Source: Psychrobacter sp. GP33 (lineage in GTDB: Bacteria > Pseudomonadota > Gammaproteobacteria > Pseudomonadales > Moraxellaceae). From it: a stretch of DNA of 64,000 bases. Position numbers and translations under genes: made by a program. The notes beneath the pieces are model-generated. The model was given only the letters and a program-made list of their open reading frames with translations. It was not told the origin of the DNA and searched no databases. How positions within the stretch are numbered: the stretch's first letter is position 1; each line of letters starts with the position of its first letter. The stretch is taken from positions 310,001-374,000 of the forward strand of contig NZ_JACGYX010000001.1 of NCBI RefSeq assembly GCF_014119005.1. The letters are read 5' to 3'. Shown piece by piece: positions 1-8,997 of this stretch.

Positions 1-306
1 AGTCAATACTTGCCAGCTATTAAACGGTAGTTCGACCCGCTTTATTTCTGCCGTATCACGTGCAGTAACGACTATTAATTCAGTACTGGCAAGTAGCCAA
101 TTAAAGAAGGACGCTTGGCGCTGACTCATAAAACTAAGCGGTTCGCCTTGTTTATTGACCGTCGCGCAAACAAGATTATCTGGTTCAGCGGTAGGCAAGT
201 TCCATGCGTCAATCTTACGTTGCGTTTGAAACAAGGTGTCGTCTAAATCCATGAGCGCGTATGGTTTTATAACATCAACGCTGGGCTGAAAAAATAGAGT
301 ATTCAT
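1..306 (-). CDS. HAD-family phosphatase of the Ter-associated module (partial, 3' end outside window)
   Basis: The reverse strand reads open from an ATG at 306 to the window edge, giving 102 residues. The N-terminal part carries the HAD nucleophile motif as MDLDDTLFQT (residues 19-28) and a likely motif II as VVTARD near residue 85, so this is a haloacid-dehalogenase-type phosphatase. It lies 58 bases downstream of the phosphoribosyltransferase gene on the same strand. HAD phosphatases are known partners of ATP-grasp and PRTase genes in Ter-linked biosynthetic operons, and a dephosphorylation step in making a nucleoside-like metabolite is the inferred role. The C-terminal half with motifs III and IV is not in the window. 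Confidence 0.75.
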   Translation of the reverse strand, partial: MNTLFFQPSVDVIKPYALMDLDDTLFQTQRKIDAWNLPTAEPDNLVCATVNKQGEPLSFMSQRQASFFNWLLASTELIVVTARDTAEIKRVELPFNSWQVLT

Positions 307-364
307 AGTTATCCGTGGTCAGTCTATAGAGTAGATTGTGATATTGCATAAAAGGTATGGAAAA

Positions 365-1594
365 TTATGGACTTACCACCAGTACATTATCCAAATCTTT
401 CCATAGCCCATCAACGCTATCCGCATCCGTTTCCACACACAATACAATCAAATCCCAATCTGTAGGCTTAACATTATAAGCAAAATTAGTCATGCCAAGC
501 CCATAGTTATCAGTAAAACTAAGCATAGTAGTAATTGCCCCGCCAAGGGCGATGGGTGAGCGAGTTAATGCACTAAACTTAACAGTGCCATGACTGCTAT
601 CTAAATTCGCGTTTTGCTCTAACCATTCAGCCAATAAAAAAGGCAACCACACAAACTCGTTACTACCTAAGATCAATATCTTTTGTGGCAAACTCGTTGT
701 ACAAAATTTACTTTGTCCCTTAAATTTAGTGAAACTTTGCTGAAATTGAACTAAGTAATTAGCAAAGCCATCCGTACTATCTAGGCTTGGGAAGCGTCCC
801 CAATTGCCGGTATTACCTAGTGTTTGCGTGCCCGCTGACGTGGTATCGACCGATGGCATAATAATGGATTCAGGATTAGGCGCATCTGTCCATTGCCATG
901 CGCCAGATAGCAAGTGATGACGCAGAAATTCGATGTCTGGTAAGCGCTCAGCTAGGGCATCGTCCATACCTGCCTGACCCAAGGACCAATCAACCAGCGT
1001 CGTCAGATGGACTTGCTCTAATTGTGTCAAACCTGCATCACGTAAGGCGCTGACCACATTGATACAAGTGTTACCGGTAGACGCTTCATCATCAACCATA
1101 ATTAAGGTTTTACTGGCAAGTAATTGCACTTGGGTAAATTGATTACTACTTTTATAAATCAGATGTTGGCTGGCATGACTATGGTCTTCACTAAAAGTGG
1201 TTAGCAATGTTTCAGTATTATCATCGTCGTGCTGTGCGTGACGAGTCGAGTTCAGCAATAACGCATTTGGATAGCGCGTTTGTAACGCTTGATGGACGCC
1301 CGCAGACAGCCCAACCGCTGTTTCTGCCATACCAATGACTAGAATTGGCTCAGGTAAATTATCAGGCACTGAAGCTGCCAGATCAGTAAAGGCTTGGCGC
1401 ATAATACTGGGTGCGACCGGAATATGGCGTCCTAAAACTTTTGAGACAAACAAAAACGCACGTTTTGGATTTATACGTTGCGCAAAATCAAGCAAGTCTT
1501 CTAGCTGATAAGAAGCATCTTTATGCGTTTGATACGTTAAATCCAGCGTACCGCGAGGTAAGGTAATCGTAGTACTGTGTTGCTGTGTAGACAT
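365..1594 (-). CDS. Phosphoribosyltransferase with TRSP domain, Ter-associated
   Basis: This 409-residue protein has a type I phosphoribosyltransferase PRPP loop, VDDEASTGNT, at residues 167-176, preceded by a GMAETAVGL segment at 88-96 typical of the Ter-linked PRTases. The region after about residue 230 fits the C-terminal TRSP domain found in this family. It should couple a base-like substrate to ribose phosphate. The gene sits 29 bases downstream of the ATP-grasp gene and 58 bases upstream of the HAD phosphatase on the same strand, so the three probably form one operon. In published comparative genomics (the Ter-dependent stress response work of Anantharaman, Iyer and Aravind) this trio is proposed to make a nucleoside-like metabolite. 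The actual product is unknown. Confidence 0.82.
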   Translation of the reverse strand: MSTQQHSTTITLPRGTLDLTYQTHKDASYQLEDLLDFAQRINPKRAFLFVSKVLGRHIPVAPSIMRQAFTDLAASVPDNLPEPILVIGMAETAVGLSAGVHQALQTRYPNALLLNSTRHAQHDDDNTETLLTTFSEDHSHASQHLIYKSSNQFTQVQLLASKTLIMVDDEASTGNTCINVVSALRDAGLTQLEQVHLTTLVDWSLGQAGMDDALAERLPDIEFLRHHLLSGAWQWTDAPNPESIIMPSVDTTSAGTQTLGNTGNWGRFPSLDSTDGFANYLVQFQQSFTKFKGQSKFCTTSLPQKILILGSNEFVWLPFLLAEWLEQNANLDSSHGTVKFSALTRSPIALGGAITTMLSFTDNYGLGMTNFAYNVKPTDWDLIVLCVETDADSVDGLWKDLDNVLVVSP

Positions 1595-1623
1595 TCATAT
1601 TCCTTAACGCATTGCATGGATTA

Positions 1624-2847
1624 CTAAAGCTTAATACTCATCATAATAGAGCGGACTTGGCAGGGTATAATTTGCGCAGCAACAGTCTCTAATTCTGGCT
1701 TGTCAGTGAAACTAAGCCAATAACCAAAGCCGACTTGCGTTAAGTCGAAACCGCTATGAGTCGTATAGCCAATGCCACCAGATGGGCGACTGTTAATCTC
1801 AAGAGCACGGTGCTGACCTGTATCGTCCGCTTTGGTCTGTACGCTAACGATACCGTCACAATCAAACGCTTTAATAAGTGGAATAACCACATCCATGACA
1901 GACTTATCATAGCCAATATGCTGAATTTTACCAGTCTTATGACGTGTGATCGCTGCCAGTACTTCACCATGCTCACACACCACATCGATAGAATATTCTT
2001 GACCTGCTAGATACGGCATTAACAGCATAGGAATGGGCTGTTCCTTAATCATTTGACTGCGCTCATAAGCGGTAATAAACTGCTCAGTATTGATTTTTTT
2101 ATCTTCAGTAAAATATAAATGCTCAAAGCTATCATAGCGCTCATCAGTGTCTTTACCGGTATCTAAGCGCCAAAATCCTTGGGCAAAGATACCCGTTACC
2201 GGCTTCACGCATAACGGCTGATGGTCATGTTCGGCAAGTAATGTGCGTAGCTCATCGATATTATCAAAACGCCACGCTTCAGCGACTGGGATATCATGGG
2301 CGTGACAATGTTGCATAAAGGCAAATTTATCTTCAATCATCTCTAGCGCTGACACGCTCGTTGCACCCGTTAATAAGCGAATACCAGCTGCCGTAAATAG
2401 GTCACGGTGTGCTTCATAATCGATGCCATTGCGCCCCGTTAATAGCACTTTGACATTATCTTTTTGTGCCTGCTTTAACACAAACTGCCAACGTGGCAAG
2501 ACATTTTTAACGTGAGACTGTGCATGATTATCGATAGAGGCGCTATCCTCATTATCATCAGCGTCAGCGTCTAACCGCGCTACAGACGGCTCATAATAAA
2601 CAGTATCCGCAAATTCAAAAATCTCTGGGCGCTCATGACGATGTGAGGCAATAATATTTAATGGCGTGTTGGATTGTGTTTTAAGCGCTTGTAGGCTTTC
2701 CAGCATATCGCGCTGGCTTGATTGACCTTCAGCTAACCATACCGCTGCTAAATCAGACTGCTCATTAGTACTTTCAGATTGGTAATTGCGATCAACGTTA
2801 TCGTTGCTTCTATCATTGGTATGAGCATTATTAATAAGATTGTGCAT
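1624..2847 (-). CDS. ATP-grasp ligase, Ter-associated
   Basis: This is an ATP-grasp type carboxylate-amine ligase of about 407 residues. Recognisable parts are the ATP-binding KPVTGIFAQGFWR loop, an EYSIDVV segment, and the C-terminal metal-binding ALEINSRPSGG with the catalytic Glu and Asn. The frame is open to an ATG at 2874, but that start has no ribosome-binding site. The ATG at 2847 is preceded by GAGAG at proper spacing, so I prefer it. It is the first gene of the leftward ATP-grasp, PRTase, HAD set and is divergent from the terA-like gene. The N-terminal region is polar and low in complexity. Substrate is unknown; joining an amino acid to a small metabolite is inferred from the fold. 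Confidence 0.8.
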   Translation of the reverse strand: MHNLINNAHTNDRSNDNVDRNYQSESTNEQSDLAAVWLAEGQSSQRDMLESLQALKTQSNTPLNIIASHRHERPEIFEFADTVYYEPSVARLDADADDNEDSASIDNHAQSHVKNVLPRWQFVLKQAQKDNVKVLLTGRNGIDYEAHRDLFTAAGIRLLTGATSVSALEMIEDKFAFMQHCHAHDIPVAEAWRFDNIDELRTLLAEHDHQPLCVKPVTGIFAQGFWRLDTGKDTDERYDSFEHLYFTEDKKINTEQFITAYERSQMIKEQPIPMLLMPYLAGQEYSIDVVCEHGEVLAAITRHKTGKIQHIGYDKSVMDVVIPLIKAFDCDGIVSVQTKADDTGQHRALEINSRPSGGIGYTTHSGFDLTQVGFGYWLSFTDKPELETVAAQIIPCQVRSIMMSIKL

Positions 2848-2874
2848 AATTCTCTCAGCGCCGGCTTGATTCAT

Positions 2875-3091
2875 ATTTTATTGACTGCGTTTTATTTTTA
2901 ATGATTAGTTTATCGTATTTTATGATCGCCATTATATACAAGTGCAGCCGGATATAAATGCTTAACGACAAACCATATGTCAGTTAATCGCAATTATTTT
3001 GCTAAGTAAGCCCATAAAAAAATAGTCGACATCCGTGCTACTATACATTGAGCGTTACTATAAAAAATAATGTAAATGATAAGGATAAATC
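2875..3091. promoter_or_regulatory. Divergent promoter region between Ter biosynthetic genes and terA-like gene
   Basis: 217 AT-rich bases separate two divergent starts, so promoters for both directions must lie here. TATACA/TACTAT-type -10 candidates occur near 3042-3050 for the rightward gene, but I find no convincing -35. AAGGA at about 3081 is the ribosome-binding site of the rightward gene. Confidence 0.4.
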
Positions 3092-4363
3092 ATGAGTCAA
3101 ACCTTGATTGCTGGAGCCAATGCAGCTTTACCAAACGATGCCATTAGCGTCCGTATTTTAAGTCAAAATGCCATTGACTGCGCCGCTTATCGGTTAACAA
3201 CAGACGGTCGCGTGCGTGGTGACGGTGATATGATATTTTATGGTCAAAAGCGCAGTGATGATGGCAATGTCAGCTTTCGCGGTCATGATAGTGATGGTTT
3301 TTTTGATATTAATTTGCCAGCACAGCCTGCCAATATTGATAAAATTGCCCTCGCGTTTTCAAGCGATCAGCCCCTTGCGCAAATTGGCGATGTCGAGATC
3401 CAAGTTTTACAAGGCAATCATGTGCTGCTTACCTCTCAGCTTAGTGCTGCCGGTCGTACGGAAAAAGCCATTATCCTAGCAGAATGTTATCGTCGGCAGG
3501 GCAGCTGGAAGTTTCGCTTCATTGCTCAAGGTTTTGATGGCGGCCTAAAACCTTTATCCGAGCATTTTGGCGTTGAGATTGCCGATGATGTTCCTGCTCC
3601 AGCTCAGACTCATTCATCAGCATCTATCAATACCCAGAAGCCTACCAATACTCAAAAGCCTATTAATACTCAAAGAGCGGTCAGTCCACCACCGATTCCT
3701 ACCGTCAACAATAGCGCTACCAAACCGTCAGTTAATCTAAGTAAAATTACGTTAACCAAAAACCAATCTAGTATTAATTTAACCAAGCGTGATGACTTTG
3801 GCAAAATATCAGTCAATCTTAACTGGAATCAGCGTCCAGATATCACCAAGCAAGCGCCTAAAAAAGGACTGCTAGGCGACTTATTTAAACAGCATAAAGA
3901 AAGCGGCATTGATTTAGATGTTGGCGCAATGATTCATCTTAAAAATGGTGAGAAAACCCTGATTCAAGCTTTGGGCAATCGCTTTGGTAGCTTATCATCA
4001 GCGCCCTTCGTATGTTTGCGCGCCGATGATAGAACGGGGCAGACCAGTGGCGGTGAGTGGCTTGATATTAATGGGCAACAGTGGTCACAAATCGAAGAAG
4101 TGTTTATTTTTGCTTTCATTTATGAAGGCGCGCCGAATTGGGCACAAACGAATGGCGTGGTCACTATTCATGTTCCTGGGCAGCCACCGATTGAAACACA
4201 ATTAACAGAAGGTGCTGGTAATCTACCGATGTGTGCGATTGCGCGCTTGGTCAATCAAAATGGCAGCATCAATGTTGAGCGTATTAATGAATATTTTAAA
4301 GGGCATCAAGAGATGGATAAAGCCTTCAACTGGGGCTTTAGCTGGAAGCGAGGCAGTAAATAA
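3092..4363 (+). CDS. terA: TerA-like protein with two TerD-type domains
   Basis: This 423-residue protein has two TerD-family beta domains: residues 1-165 (ending KFRFIAQGFDGGLKPLSEHFG, a classic TerD C-end) and 213-423. They are joined by a Thr/Asn/Gln/Pro linker at 166-212 containing short TQKP/NTQ repeats. The C-end, with FNWGFSWKRGSK, resembles TerA proteins. The calcium-binding loop that is [13 protein letters not shown] in TerD is degenerate in both halves (GHDSDGFFD around 64-72; ADDRTGQTSGGEW in the second domain), so calcium binding may be weakened. It is transcribed away from the other ter genes and ends at a strong terminator. The role in tellurite, phage or other stress response is inferred from the family. 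AAGGA precedes the start. Confidence 0.78.
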   Translation: MSQTLIAGANAALPNDAISVRILSQNAIDCAAYRLTTDGRVRGDGDMIFYGQKRSDDGNVSFRGHDSDGFFDINLPAQPANIDKIALAFSSDQPLAQIGDVEIQVLQGNHVLLTSQLSAAGRTEKAIILAECYRRQGSWKFRFIAQGFDGGLKPLSEHFGVEIADDVPAPAQTHSSASINTQKPTNTQKPINTQRAVSPPPIPTVNNSATKPSVNLSKITLTKNQSSINLTKRDDFGKISVNLNWNQRPDITKQAPKKGLLGDLFKQHKESGIDLDVGAMIHLKNGEKTLIQALGNRFGSLSSAPFVCLRADDRTGQTSGGEWLDINGQQWSQIEEVFIFAFIYEGAPNWAQTNGVVTIHVPGQPPIETQLTEGAGNLPMCAIARLVNQNGSINVERINEYFKGHQEMDKAFNWGFSWKRGSK

Positions 4364-4396
4364 GTAGTAGAAAAGCCGCTCTATAATAATTGGTAA

Positions 4397-4437
4397 TCAA
4401 GAAAAAGCCCATCTACTGTAGATGGGCTTTTTCTTGA
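4397..4437. terminator. Perfect palindromic bidirectional terminator
   Basis: 41 bases form a perfect palindrome centred on 4417. The GCCCATCTAC arm is flanked by A and T runs on both sides, so it can stop transcription from the terA-like gene (rightward) and from the terZ-like gene (leftward). Confidence 0.92.
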
Positions 4438-4459
4438 CTAATTAAGCGTTTTAATTCAG

Positions 4460-5068
4460 TTACGCATGCGGTGTGATAGCAGGCATTAAATCATGGAAGG
4501 TGCGCCCAGAAGCGGTTTCGCCGATTGCATGCATTTTCCACTCATTATTATGACGATACACTTTTGCCATAATCATAGCCGTATGAGGACCTTGTGATGA
4601 CAAGTTATAACGTGCAACTTCACTGTTATCATTGGCATTAACAATACGACAAAATGCATTTTCAACTTTCTCAAAGCTCTGTCCGGTAAAGCTGTTGACC
4701 GTAAATACCAATGATACGATGCTGGCTGGTACCTTTGATAAATCAACATTGATGACCTCATCATCGCCTTCTCCATCACCGGTGCGGTTATCACCAGTAT
4801 GGACGATACTGCCATCTTTTGACTTTAATTGACTGAACCAAACGGTATCAACTGGCTGTTTATTGCTATCAAACATGATGCAGGACGCGTCCAAGTCAAT
4901 AGAATCACCGCCGCTACCGCCGCCGAATAATTTACCTAGTAGACCACCTTTTTTTTCTTGAGGCGCTTGTGCCACATCCCACCCCAATCCTAATTTTACT
5001 TGGGTGAGCGTACCACCAGCTTCTTTGCTTAAGGAGATTTTTTGTCCCTTTTGTAGACTGACTGCCAT
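4460..5068 (-). CDS. terZ: TerZ-like TerD-family protein
   Basis: This single-domain TerD-family protein has 202 residues. The intact acidic loop GDNRTGDGEGDDE (92-104) and an IDLDA segment (57-61) are the residues that bind calcium in TerD structures. A GGLLGKLFGGGSGG insertion at 41-54 and the ending GRTFHDLMPAITPH are features of TerZ rather than TerD or TerE. A strong AAGGA lies before the ATG. It is the last gene of the leftward ter series, 88 bases after the AIM24-family gene. The family is cytoplasmic and linked to tellurite resistance and membrane stress; the molecular role is unresolved. Confidence 0.85.
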   Translation of the reverse strand: MAVSLQKGQKISLSKEAGGTLTQVKLGLGWDVAQAPQEKKGGLLGKLFGGGSGGDSIDLDASCIMFDSNKQPVDTVWFSQLKSKDGSIVHTGDNRTGDGEGDDEVINVDLSKVPASIVSLVFTVNSFTGQSFEKVENAFCRIVNANDNSEVARYNLSSQGPHTAMIMAKVYRHNNEWKMHAIGETASGRTFHDLMPAITPHA

Positions 5069-5156
5069 ACGATAATCCTTATAATAGTTGCATTTGAAGT
5101 TATGAAGAATAAGCTTTTATACTGATAAAATTTGGAAAAAATGTTGATAGATCTAA

Positions 5157-5909
5157 TTATAAAACATTACCCATAAAGCCACTGCTACCACCACGCCCGC
5201 CTGAACTAGTACCCAAGATACTTTGTAGCCAGCCTTGATAACTGTCACGATTACGTGAGCAGATGACCACTTTACCTGTACCGGAGAAGTTTAAAACCAT
5301 ACCTTCACCACTGGTGACAGAGTTAATGATATTGCCCATAAAGCCTTTTTTCTTGCTAGTAGCAACTGAGAGTTTATAATCCAAGCGCGAATCCCAACAC
5401 ACCACATGACCATTATCAATAATCACATCTTTACCGGGCTCTACATCAATCTCGAACAATGAGCCGAAGCCTGAAACCACGACTTGACCGTTACCTTGTG
5501 TCTGCATGACCATAAAGCCGCCGGTATCGCCAAATATTGCACCGCCTAAATTACGCTGAATCTTAGCTTTGACATCAACACCTGTTTGCGCGGCAACAAA
5601 TGCGCCATCACTCAATGTATATTGCTGCGCACCCACATCAAGTATCTGCATATCGCCATCAAGTGTAGGGGCAAGTAGACAATCACCTTCGCCATTGACC
5701 GCTTCGATCTGCTGCTGAAATAGTGATTCGTCATTGGCAAAGCGTCGCATGAGTGACTGCACTAATCCGCCTTGCAGCTTACCTTTAAGCTCAAGATTGG
5801 ATTCCATCATGACCATAGCATTGGCTTCACAATAAATTGAATCGCCCTTTTTAAGGTTACAATGTAAAAAAGGTTCAATCGTACCGATTAAGCTAAAGGT
5901 TGCTGCCAT
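5157..5909 (-). CDS. AIM24 family protein (TIGR00266 type)
   Basis: This 250-residue beta-rich protein contains the GDSIYCEANAMVMM N-terminal segment and the GFGSLFEIDVEPG core typical of the AIM24/DUF124 family. Its tail is rich in Gly and Ser (GTSSGGRGGSSGFMGNVL). There is no signal peptide or membrane segment. The gene lies between terE-like and terZ-like genes on the same strand and shares their spacing style and AAGGA ribosome-binding site, so it belongs to the ter transcription unit. AIM24 proteins have no settled function in bacteria. Association with Ter proteins is seen in other genomes and suggests a membrane or stress role here. Confidence 0.8.
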   Translation of the reverse strand: MAATFSLIGTIEPFLHCNLKKGDSIYCEANAMVMMESNLELKGKLQGGLVQSLMRRFANDESLFQQQIEAVNGEGDCLLAPTLDGDMQILDVGAQQYTLSDGAFVAAQTGVDVKAKIQRNLGGAIFGDTGGFMVMQTQGNGQVVVSGFGSLFEIDVEPGKDVIIDNGHVVCWDSRLDYKLSVATSKKKGFMGNIINSVTSGEGMVLNFSGTGKVVICSRNRDSYQGWLQSILGTSSGGRGGSSGFMGNVL

Positions 5910-6020
5910 GGAGTGAAAATCCTTATATTGGTGCTTTAATAATAGTGATACTTTGATACAATTTTGAGTATTTCTTTAAAACTAGGTTTCAAAACATATT
6001 TTCACTAGCCTAGTACTTTT

Positions 6021-6064
6021 AAAGCCATCAAATGTGATAGTAAGACACACTTGATGGCTTTTTT
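6021..6064. terminator. Hairpin between terE-like and AIM24 genes
   Basis: AAGCCATCAAATGTG (6022-6036) pairs with CACACTTGATGGCTT (6046-6060) with one mismatch. The T run is strong on the + strand but only TTT on the leftward gene strand, so it may act as a partial terminator or attenuator inside the ter series. Confidence 0.6.
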
Positions 6065-6089
6065 AAGTTTGCCGATTCAGCTTTTAGTC

Positions 6090-6665
6090 TTAAACATTAA
6101 CGCCATAAGATGAAGCTAATGGACCTAGACCACCGCTAAAGCCTTGACCGACAGCGCGGAATTTCCAATCACCACTATGACGATATAGCTCACCGAAAAT
6201 CATTGCAGTCTCAGTGCTACCGTCTTCTGATAAGTCATAACGGGCGATTTCAGCAGCGCCATTGTCATTGACCACACGGATATAGGCATCGCCGACTTGA
6301 CCAAAGTTTTGGTTACGCGCTTGACCTTCATAGATAATGGCACATAGTGCAATTTTGCTGACGTCAGCTGGGACATTCGCTAAGTTTACTTTGATGGCTT
6401 CATCATCGCCAGCGCCTTCGCCAGTACGGTTATCACCGGTATGTTCAACAGCGCCATTGTCTGATTTTAAGTTATTAAAAAAGATAAAATCTTGGTCATT
6501 ACGAACTTTGCCTGCTTCATCAACTAAGAAACCAATAGCATCTAAATCAAAATCTTGACCGTCAGTTGCGCGAGGATCCCAGCCAAGACCAACGGTGATG
6601 TTGGTTAAACCTGGCGCTTCTTTTGATAAGTTGACGTTACCGCCTTTCGTTAAGCTAATAGCCAT
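6090..6665 (-). CDS. terE: TerE-like TerD-family protein
   Basis: This is a 191-residue TerD-family protein. The frame extends upstream to a TTG, but the ATG at 6665 has AAGGA eight bases before it and gives the conserved [18 protein letters not shown] start. The calcium loop [13 protein letters not shown] is at 77-89 and the DFDLDA segment at 38-43. The C-end [17 protein letters not shown] matches TerE better than TerD. It follows the TerC-like gene after about 400 bases and a terminator, so it probably has its own promoter. The function is inferred from the family: a calcium-binding cytoplasmic partner of the Ter membrane protein. Confidence 0.85.
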   Translation of the reverse strand: MAISLTKGGNVNLSKEAPGLTNITVGLGWDPRATDGQDFDLDAIGFLVDEAGKVRNDQDFIFFNNLKSDNGAVEHTGDNRTGEGAGDDEAIKVNLANVPADVSKIALCAIIYEGQARNQNFGQVGDAYIRVVNDNGAAEIARYDLSEDGSTETAMIFGELYRHSGDWKFRAVGQGFSGGLGPLASSYGVNV

Positions 6666-7063
6666 GTAAATGTCCTTTGGTTTATTAATTAAAAGTTTAG
6701 TAATTGAATTAATTTTTTGATTATAAAGTGTATTCAAAATAATACAGCATAATAACTGCTGTGGTAGTAGTTACTTATAATACTACCTGTGAGCTATACG
6801 CTGCATCTCATTACGTTTTACTATACTTAGCGAATGAGCACTAAGCAAGACGAATTTTGTCTGTTTACTAAGCGACACAATAACTTCGCACAGCAGACAG
6901 ATTTTTTACAGCTGCTATTAGGCTAGATAAGATATGGTGATTAAAAACAAGCGATCTACAGCGAATAGATGAACTATTAGGCCTTAAAAAACAGGTCATA
7001 CCAAATGCTTGATATGACCTGTAATAAGCTAAAACTGTAAAATCTTAAACGTGTTACTAAAGC
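6666..7063. other. Intergenic region upstream of terE-like gene
   Basis: About 400 bases without a gene. It holds the terC terminator on its right side, a perfect inverted repeat GGTAGTA/TACTACC (6763-6769 and 6781-6787, 11-base spacer) about 100 bases upstream of the terE-like start, and several AT-rich -10-like stretches. The repeat could be an operator. Confidence 0.4.
6984..7022 (-). terminator. Terminator after terC-like gene
   Basis: ACAGGTCATA (6991-7000) pairs perfectly with TATGACCTGT (7013-7022). On the minus strand the stem is followed by six T, a standard factor-independent terminator for the gene ending at 7064. Confidence 0.85.
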
Positions 7064-8131
7064 TTAAGTCAATTGCTTGGCTAGGGTTTTACGATGTTTT
7101 AGTGATGCCAACAATGCCCAGCCGATGAAGGCAATACCGATTAGACCGGTAATGATTTCAGGCACATGGAATTTCACTGATAATAACATGATGATAGCTA
7201 GGGCACCGATGGCATAATGCGCGCCATGCTCAAGATAGATGAATTCATCCAGTGTGCCTTTGTCCACCAAAAAGATGGTCATCGAACGCACGAACATCGC
7301 ACCAATCGCCAAACCTAACATGATGACAATCACATCATTTGTGATGGCAAATGCGCCAATCACGCCATCGAAACTGAATGAGGCATCAAGGACTTCTAAG
7401 TATAAGAAGCCAATAATACCGCCTTTCATAATGGCGCTTGTTGCTCCAGCGCCAGAACCACTTTCTTCGTTTTCTAAGTCTTCTTCGAGGTCGCCCTCTA
7501 ACATACCAGAGACTACTTGTACCCCTAGGTAAATTAAGATACCCCAGATACCAGCAATCAATACGGCATAGGCTTGGTCAGCATTTGCCCACGTGACGGC
7601 AACCATCAGAACGATTAGCGCCACAAAAACGCTCATAGCATCAACTTTGCCCAGTTTCGCCAAGCGGCTCTCAAGCCAATCAAACCAATGCACTTCTTTA
7701 TCATCAAAGATAAAGTTTAAGAAGACCAGTAATAAGAAAATACCACCAAAAGCAGATATCTCAGCGTGATGCGCTAACAGTTTGGCAGAGTACTCTTTAG
7801 GGTCATATAGAGCTAAGTTAATCACTTCCATCATGCCAAGGTCTGCGGTAACCGCAACAATAACAATCGGGAATACTAAACGCATACCGAATACGGCAAT
7901 GATAATACCGACAGTTAAGAAAATCTTTTTCCAAAATTCGTCCCAGTGTTTGAGCACTGAAGCGTTGACTACCGCGTTATCAAACGATAACGAAATTTCC
8001 ATGACAGCCAAGATAGCGGTAATTGATAGAGTGGTTATCATTCCGCTCATACCGCCATGTGAAAATCCCCACCACGCGGCTACCATCAATGCGATAGCCG
8101 TGAAAATGAAGTCTAAATAAAAATGTCTCAT
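7064..8131 (-). CDS. terC: TerC/Alx-superfamily membrane protein, DUF475 type
   Basis: This 355-residue integral membrane protein has about eight or nine hydrophobic segments. The motif MEISLSFDNAVVNASVL (44-60) and a second LDASFSFDGVIGAF copy near 254-267 place conserved Asp residues in membrane helices, the hallmark of the TerC superfamily. The form is that of the DUF475 branch rather than classic E. coli TerC. An acidic cytoplasmic stretch (EGDLEEDLENEES) lies near residue 215. It sits between terD and terE-like genes, so it is likely the membrane partner of the TerD proteins. TerC relatives are linked to manganese efflux and metal loading of exported enzymes. AGGA precedes the ATG. Confidence 0.82.
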   Translation of the reverse strand: MRHFYLDFIFTAIALMVAAWWGFSHGGMSGMITTLSITAILAVMEISLSFDNAVVNASVLKHWDEFWKKIFLTVGIIIAVFGMRLVFPIVIVAVTADLGMMEVINLALYDPKEYSAKLLAHHAEISAFGGIFLLLVFLNFIFDDKEVHWFDWLESRLAKLGKVDAMSVFVALIVLMVAVTWANADQAYAVLIAGIWGILIYLGVQVVSGMLEGDLEEDLENEESGSGAGATSAIMKGGIIGFLYLEVLDASFSFDGVIGAFAITNDVIVIMLGLAIGAMFVRSMTIFLVDKGTLDEFIYLEHGAHYAIGALAIIMLLSVKFHVPEIITGLIGIAFIGWALLASLKHRKTLAKQLT

Positions 8132-8188
8132 GACATATCCTGTCTGGTTACGTAAAGCTAAGGTCTATCTATTAAAGATGTAGACCAT

Positions 8189-8218
8189 AAAAAAGCGGCT
8201 ATCGCTAGCCACTTTTTT
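8189..8218. terminator. Terminator after terD
   Basis: An A-rich arm with GCGGCTA pairs with TAGCCAC and a T run, four-base loop, one mismatch. It lies between terD (ends 8337) and the terC-like start at 8131 and is symmetric enough to work in both directions. Confidence 0.75.
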
Positions 8219-8336
8219 ATGCATAATTTTAAATGAAACATAAAGCATTATTATAAATTTAGCTATAGCGAATTGTGGCTATTTTGCAACCAAATGTGCT
8301 TTACTTTTTAGACACGATATAAATATAAATCGTAAC

Positions 8337-8912
8337 TTAGATATTGACACCGTATTGTTGACACATCGCTTGCAATCCGCCAGCATAACCTTGACCGACT
8401 GCGCGGAATTTCCACTCACCGTTATGACGATAAACTTCACCAAACACCATCGCAGTCTCAACAGAATAGTCTTCTGCTAAGTCAAAACGTACCACTTCAG
8501 TACCGGTTTCTTCATTCACAACACGAATAAAGGCATTGGCAACTTGACCGAAGTTTTGGCTACGCGCAGCGGCATCATGAATGGTAACCGTCACGACAAT
8601 TTTATCAATGTCAGCAGGCACTTGGGCGAGATTTACTTTAACGACTTCATCATCACCATCGCCTTCACCAGTACGGTTATCGCCGGTATGTTCAACCGCA
8701 CCATTGTCTGATTTAAGCTGATTATAGAAGATAAAATCGTGGTCACCGCGTACTTTACCTGAAGTGCCTACTAAAAATATACTGGCATCTAAGTCGAACT
8801 CAGCACCAGAGGTTGCGCGTTCATCCCAGCCAAGTCCGATAAGTAGCTTGTTTAGGTTAGGGTCTGTTTTAGTCAGCGATAAGTTACCGCCTTTGTTCAA
8901 TGATAAAGCCAT
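8337..8912 (-). CDS. terD: TerD-family tellurium/stress resistance protein
   Basis: This 191-residue protein is the TerD copy closest to the E. coli plasmid protein: [15 protein letters not shown] start, DFDLDA-like FDLDAS at 39-44, [14 protein letters not shown] at 55-68, calcium loop [13 protein letters not shown] at 77-89, and a [16 protein letters not shown] end. It is the first gene of the leftward ter series, with a strong AAGGA before the ATG, and is separated from the next gene by a terminator. It is cytoplasmic and binds calcium in characterised relatives. Role in tellurite and general envelope stress is inferred. Confidence 0.88.
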   Translation of the reverse strand: MALSLNKGGNLSLTKTDPNLNKLLIGLGWDERATSGAEFDLDASIFLVGTSGKVRGDHDFIFYNQLKSDNGAVEHTGDNRTGEGDGDDEVVKVNLAQVPADIDKIVVTVTIHDAAARSQNFGQVANAFIRVVNEETGTEVVRFDLAEDYSVETAMVFGEVYRHNGEWKFRAVGQGYAGGLQAMCQQYGVNI

Positions 8913-8997
8913 GATATATCCTTGTTATTAGAGTGGTTTATTGGAGCAGAGTAAACAACGATATAAAAATGTTTACTAAGTAGCGCTCTATCATAAC

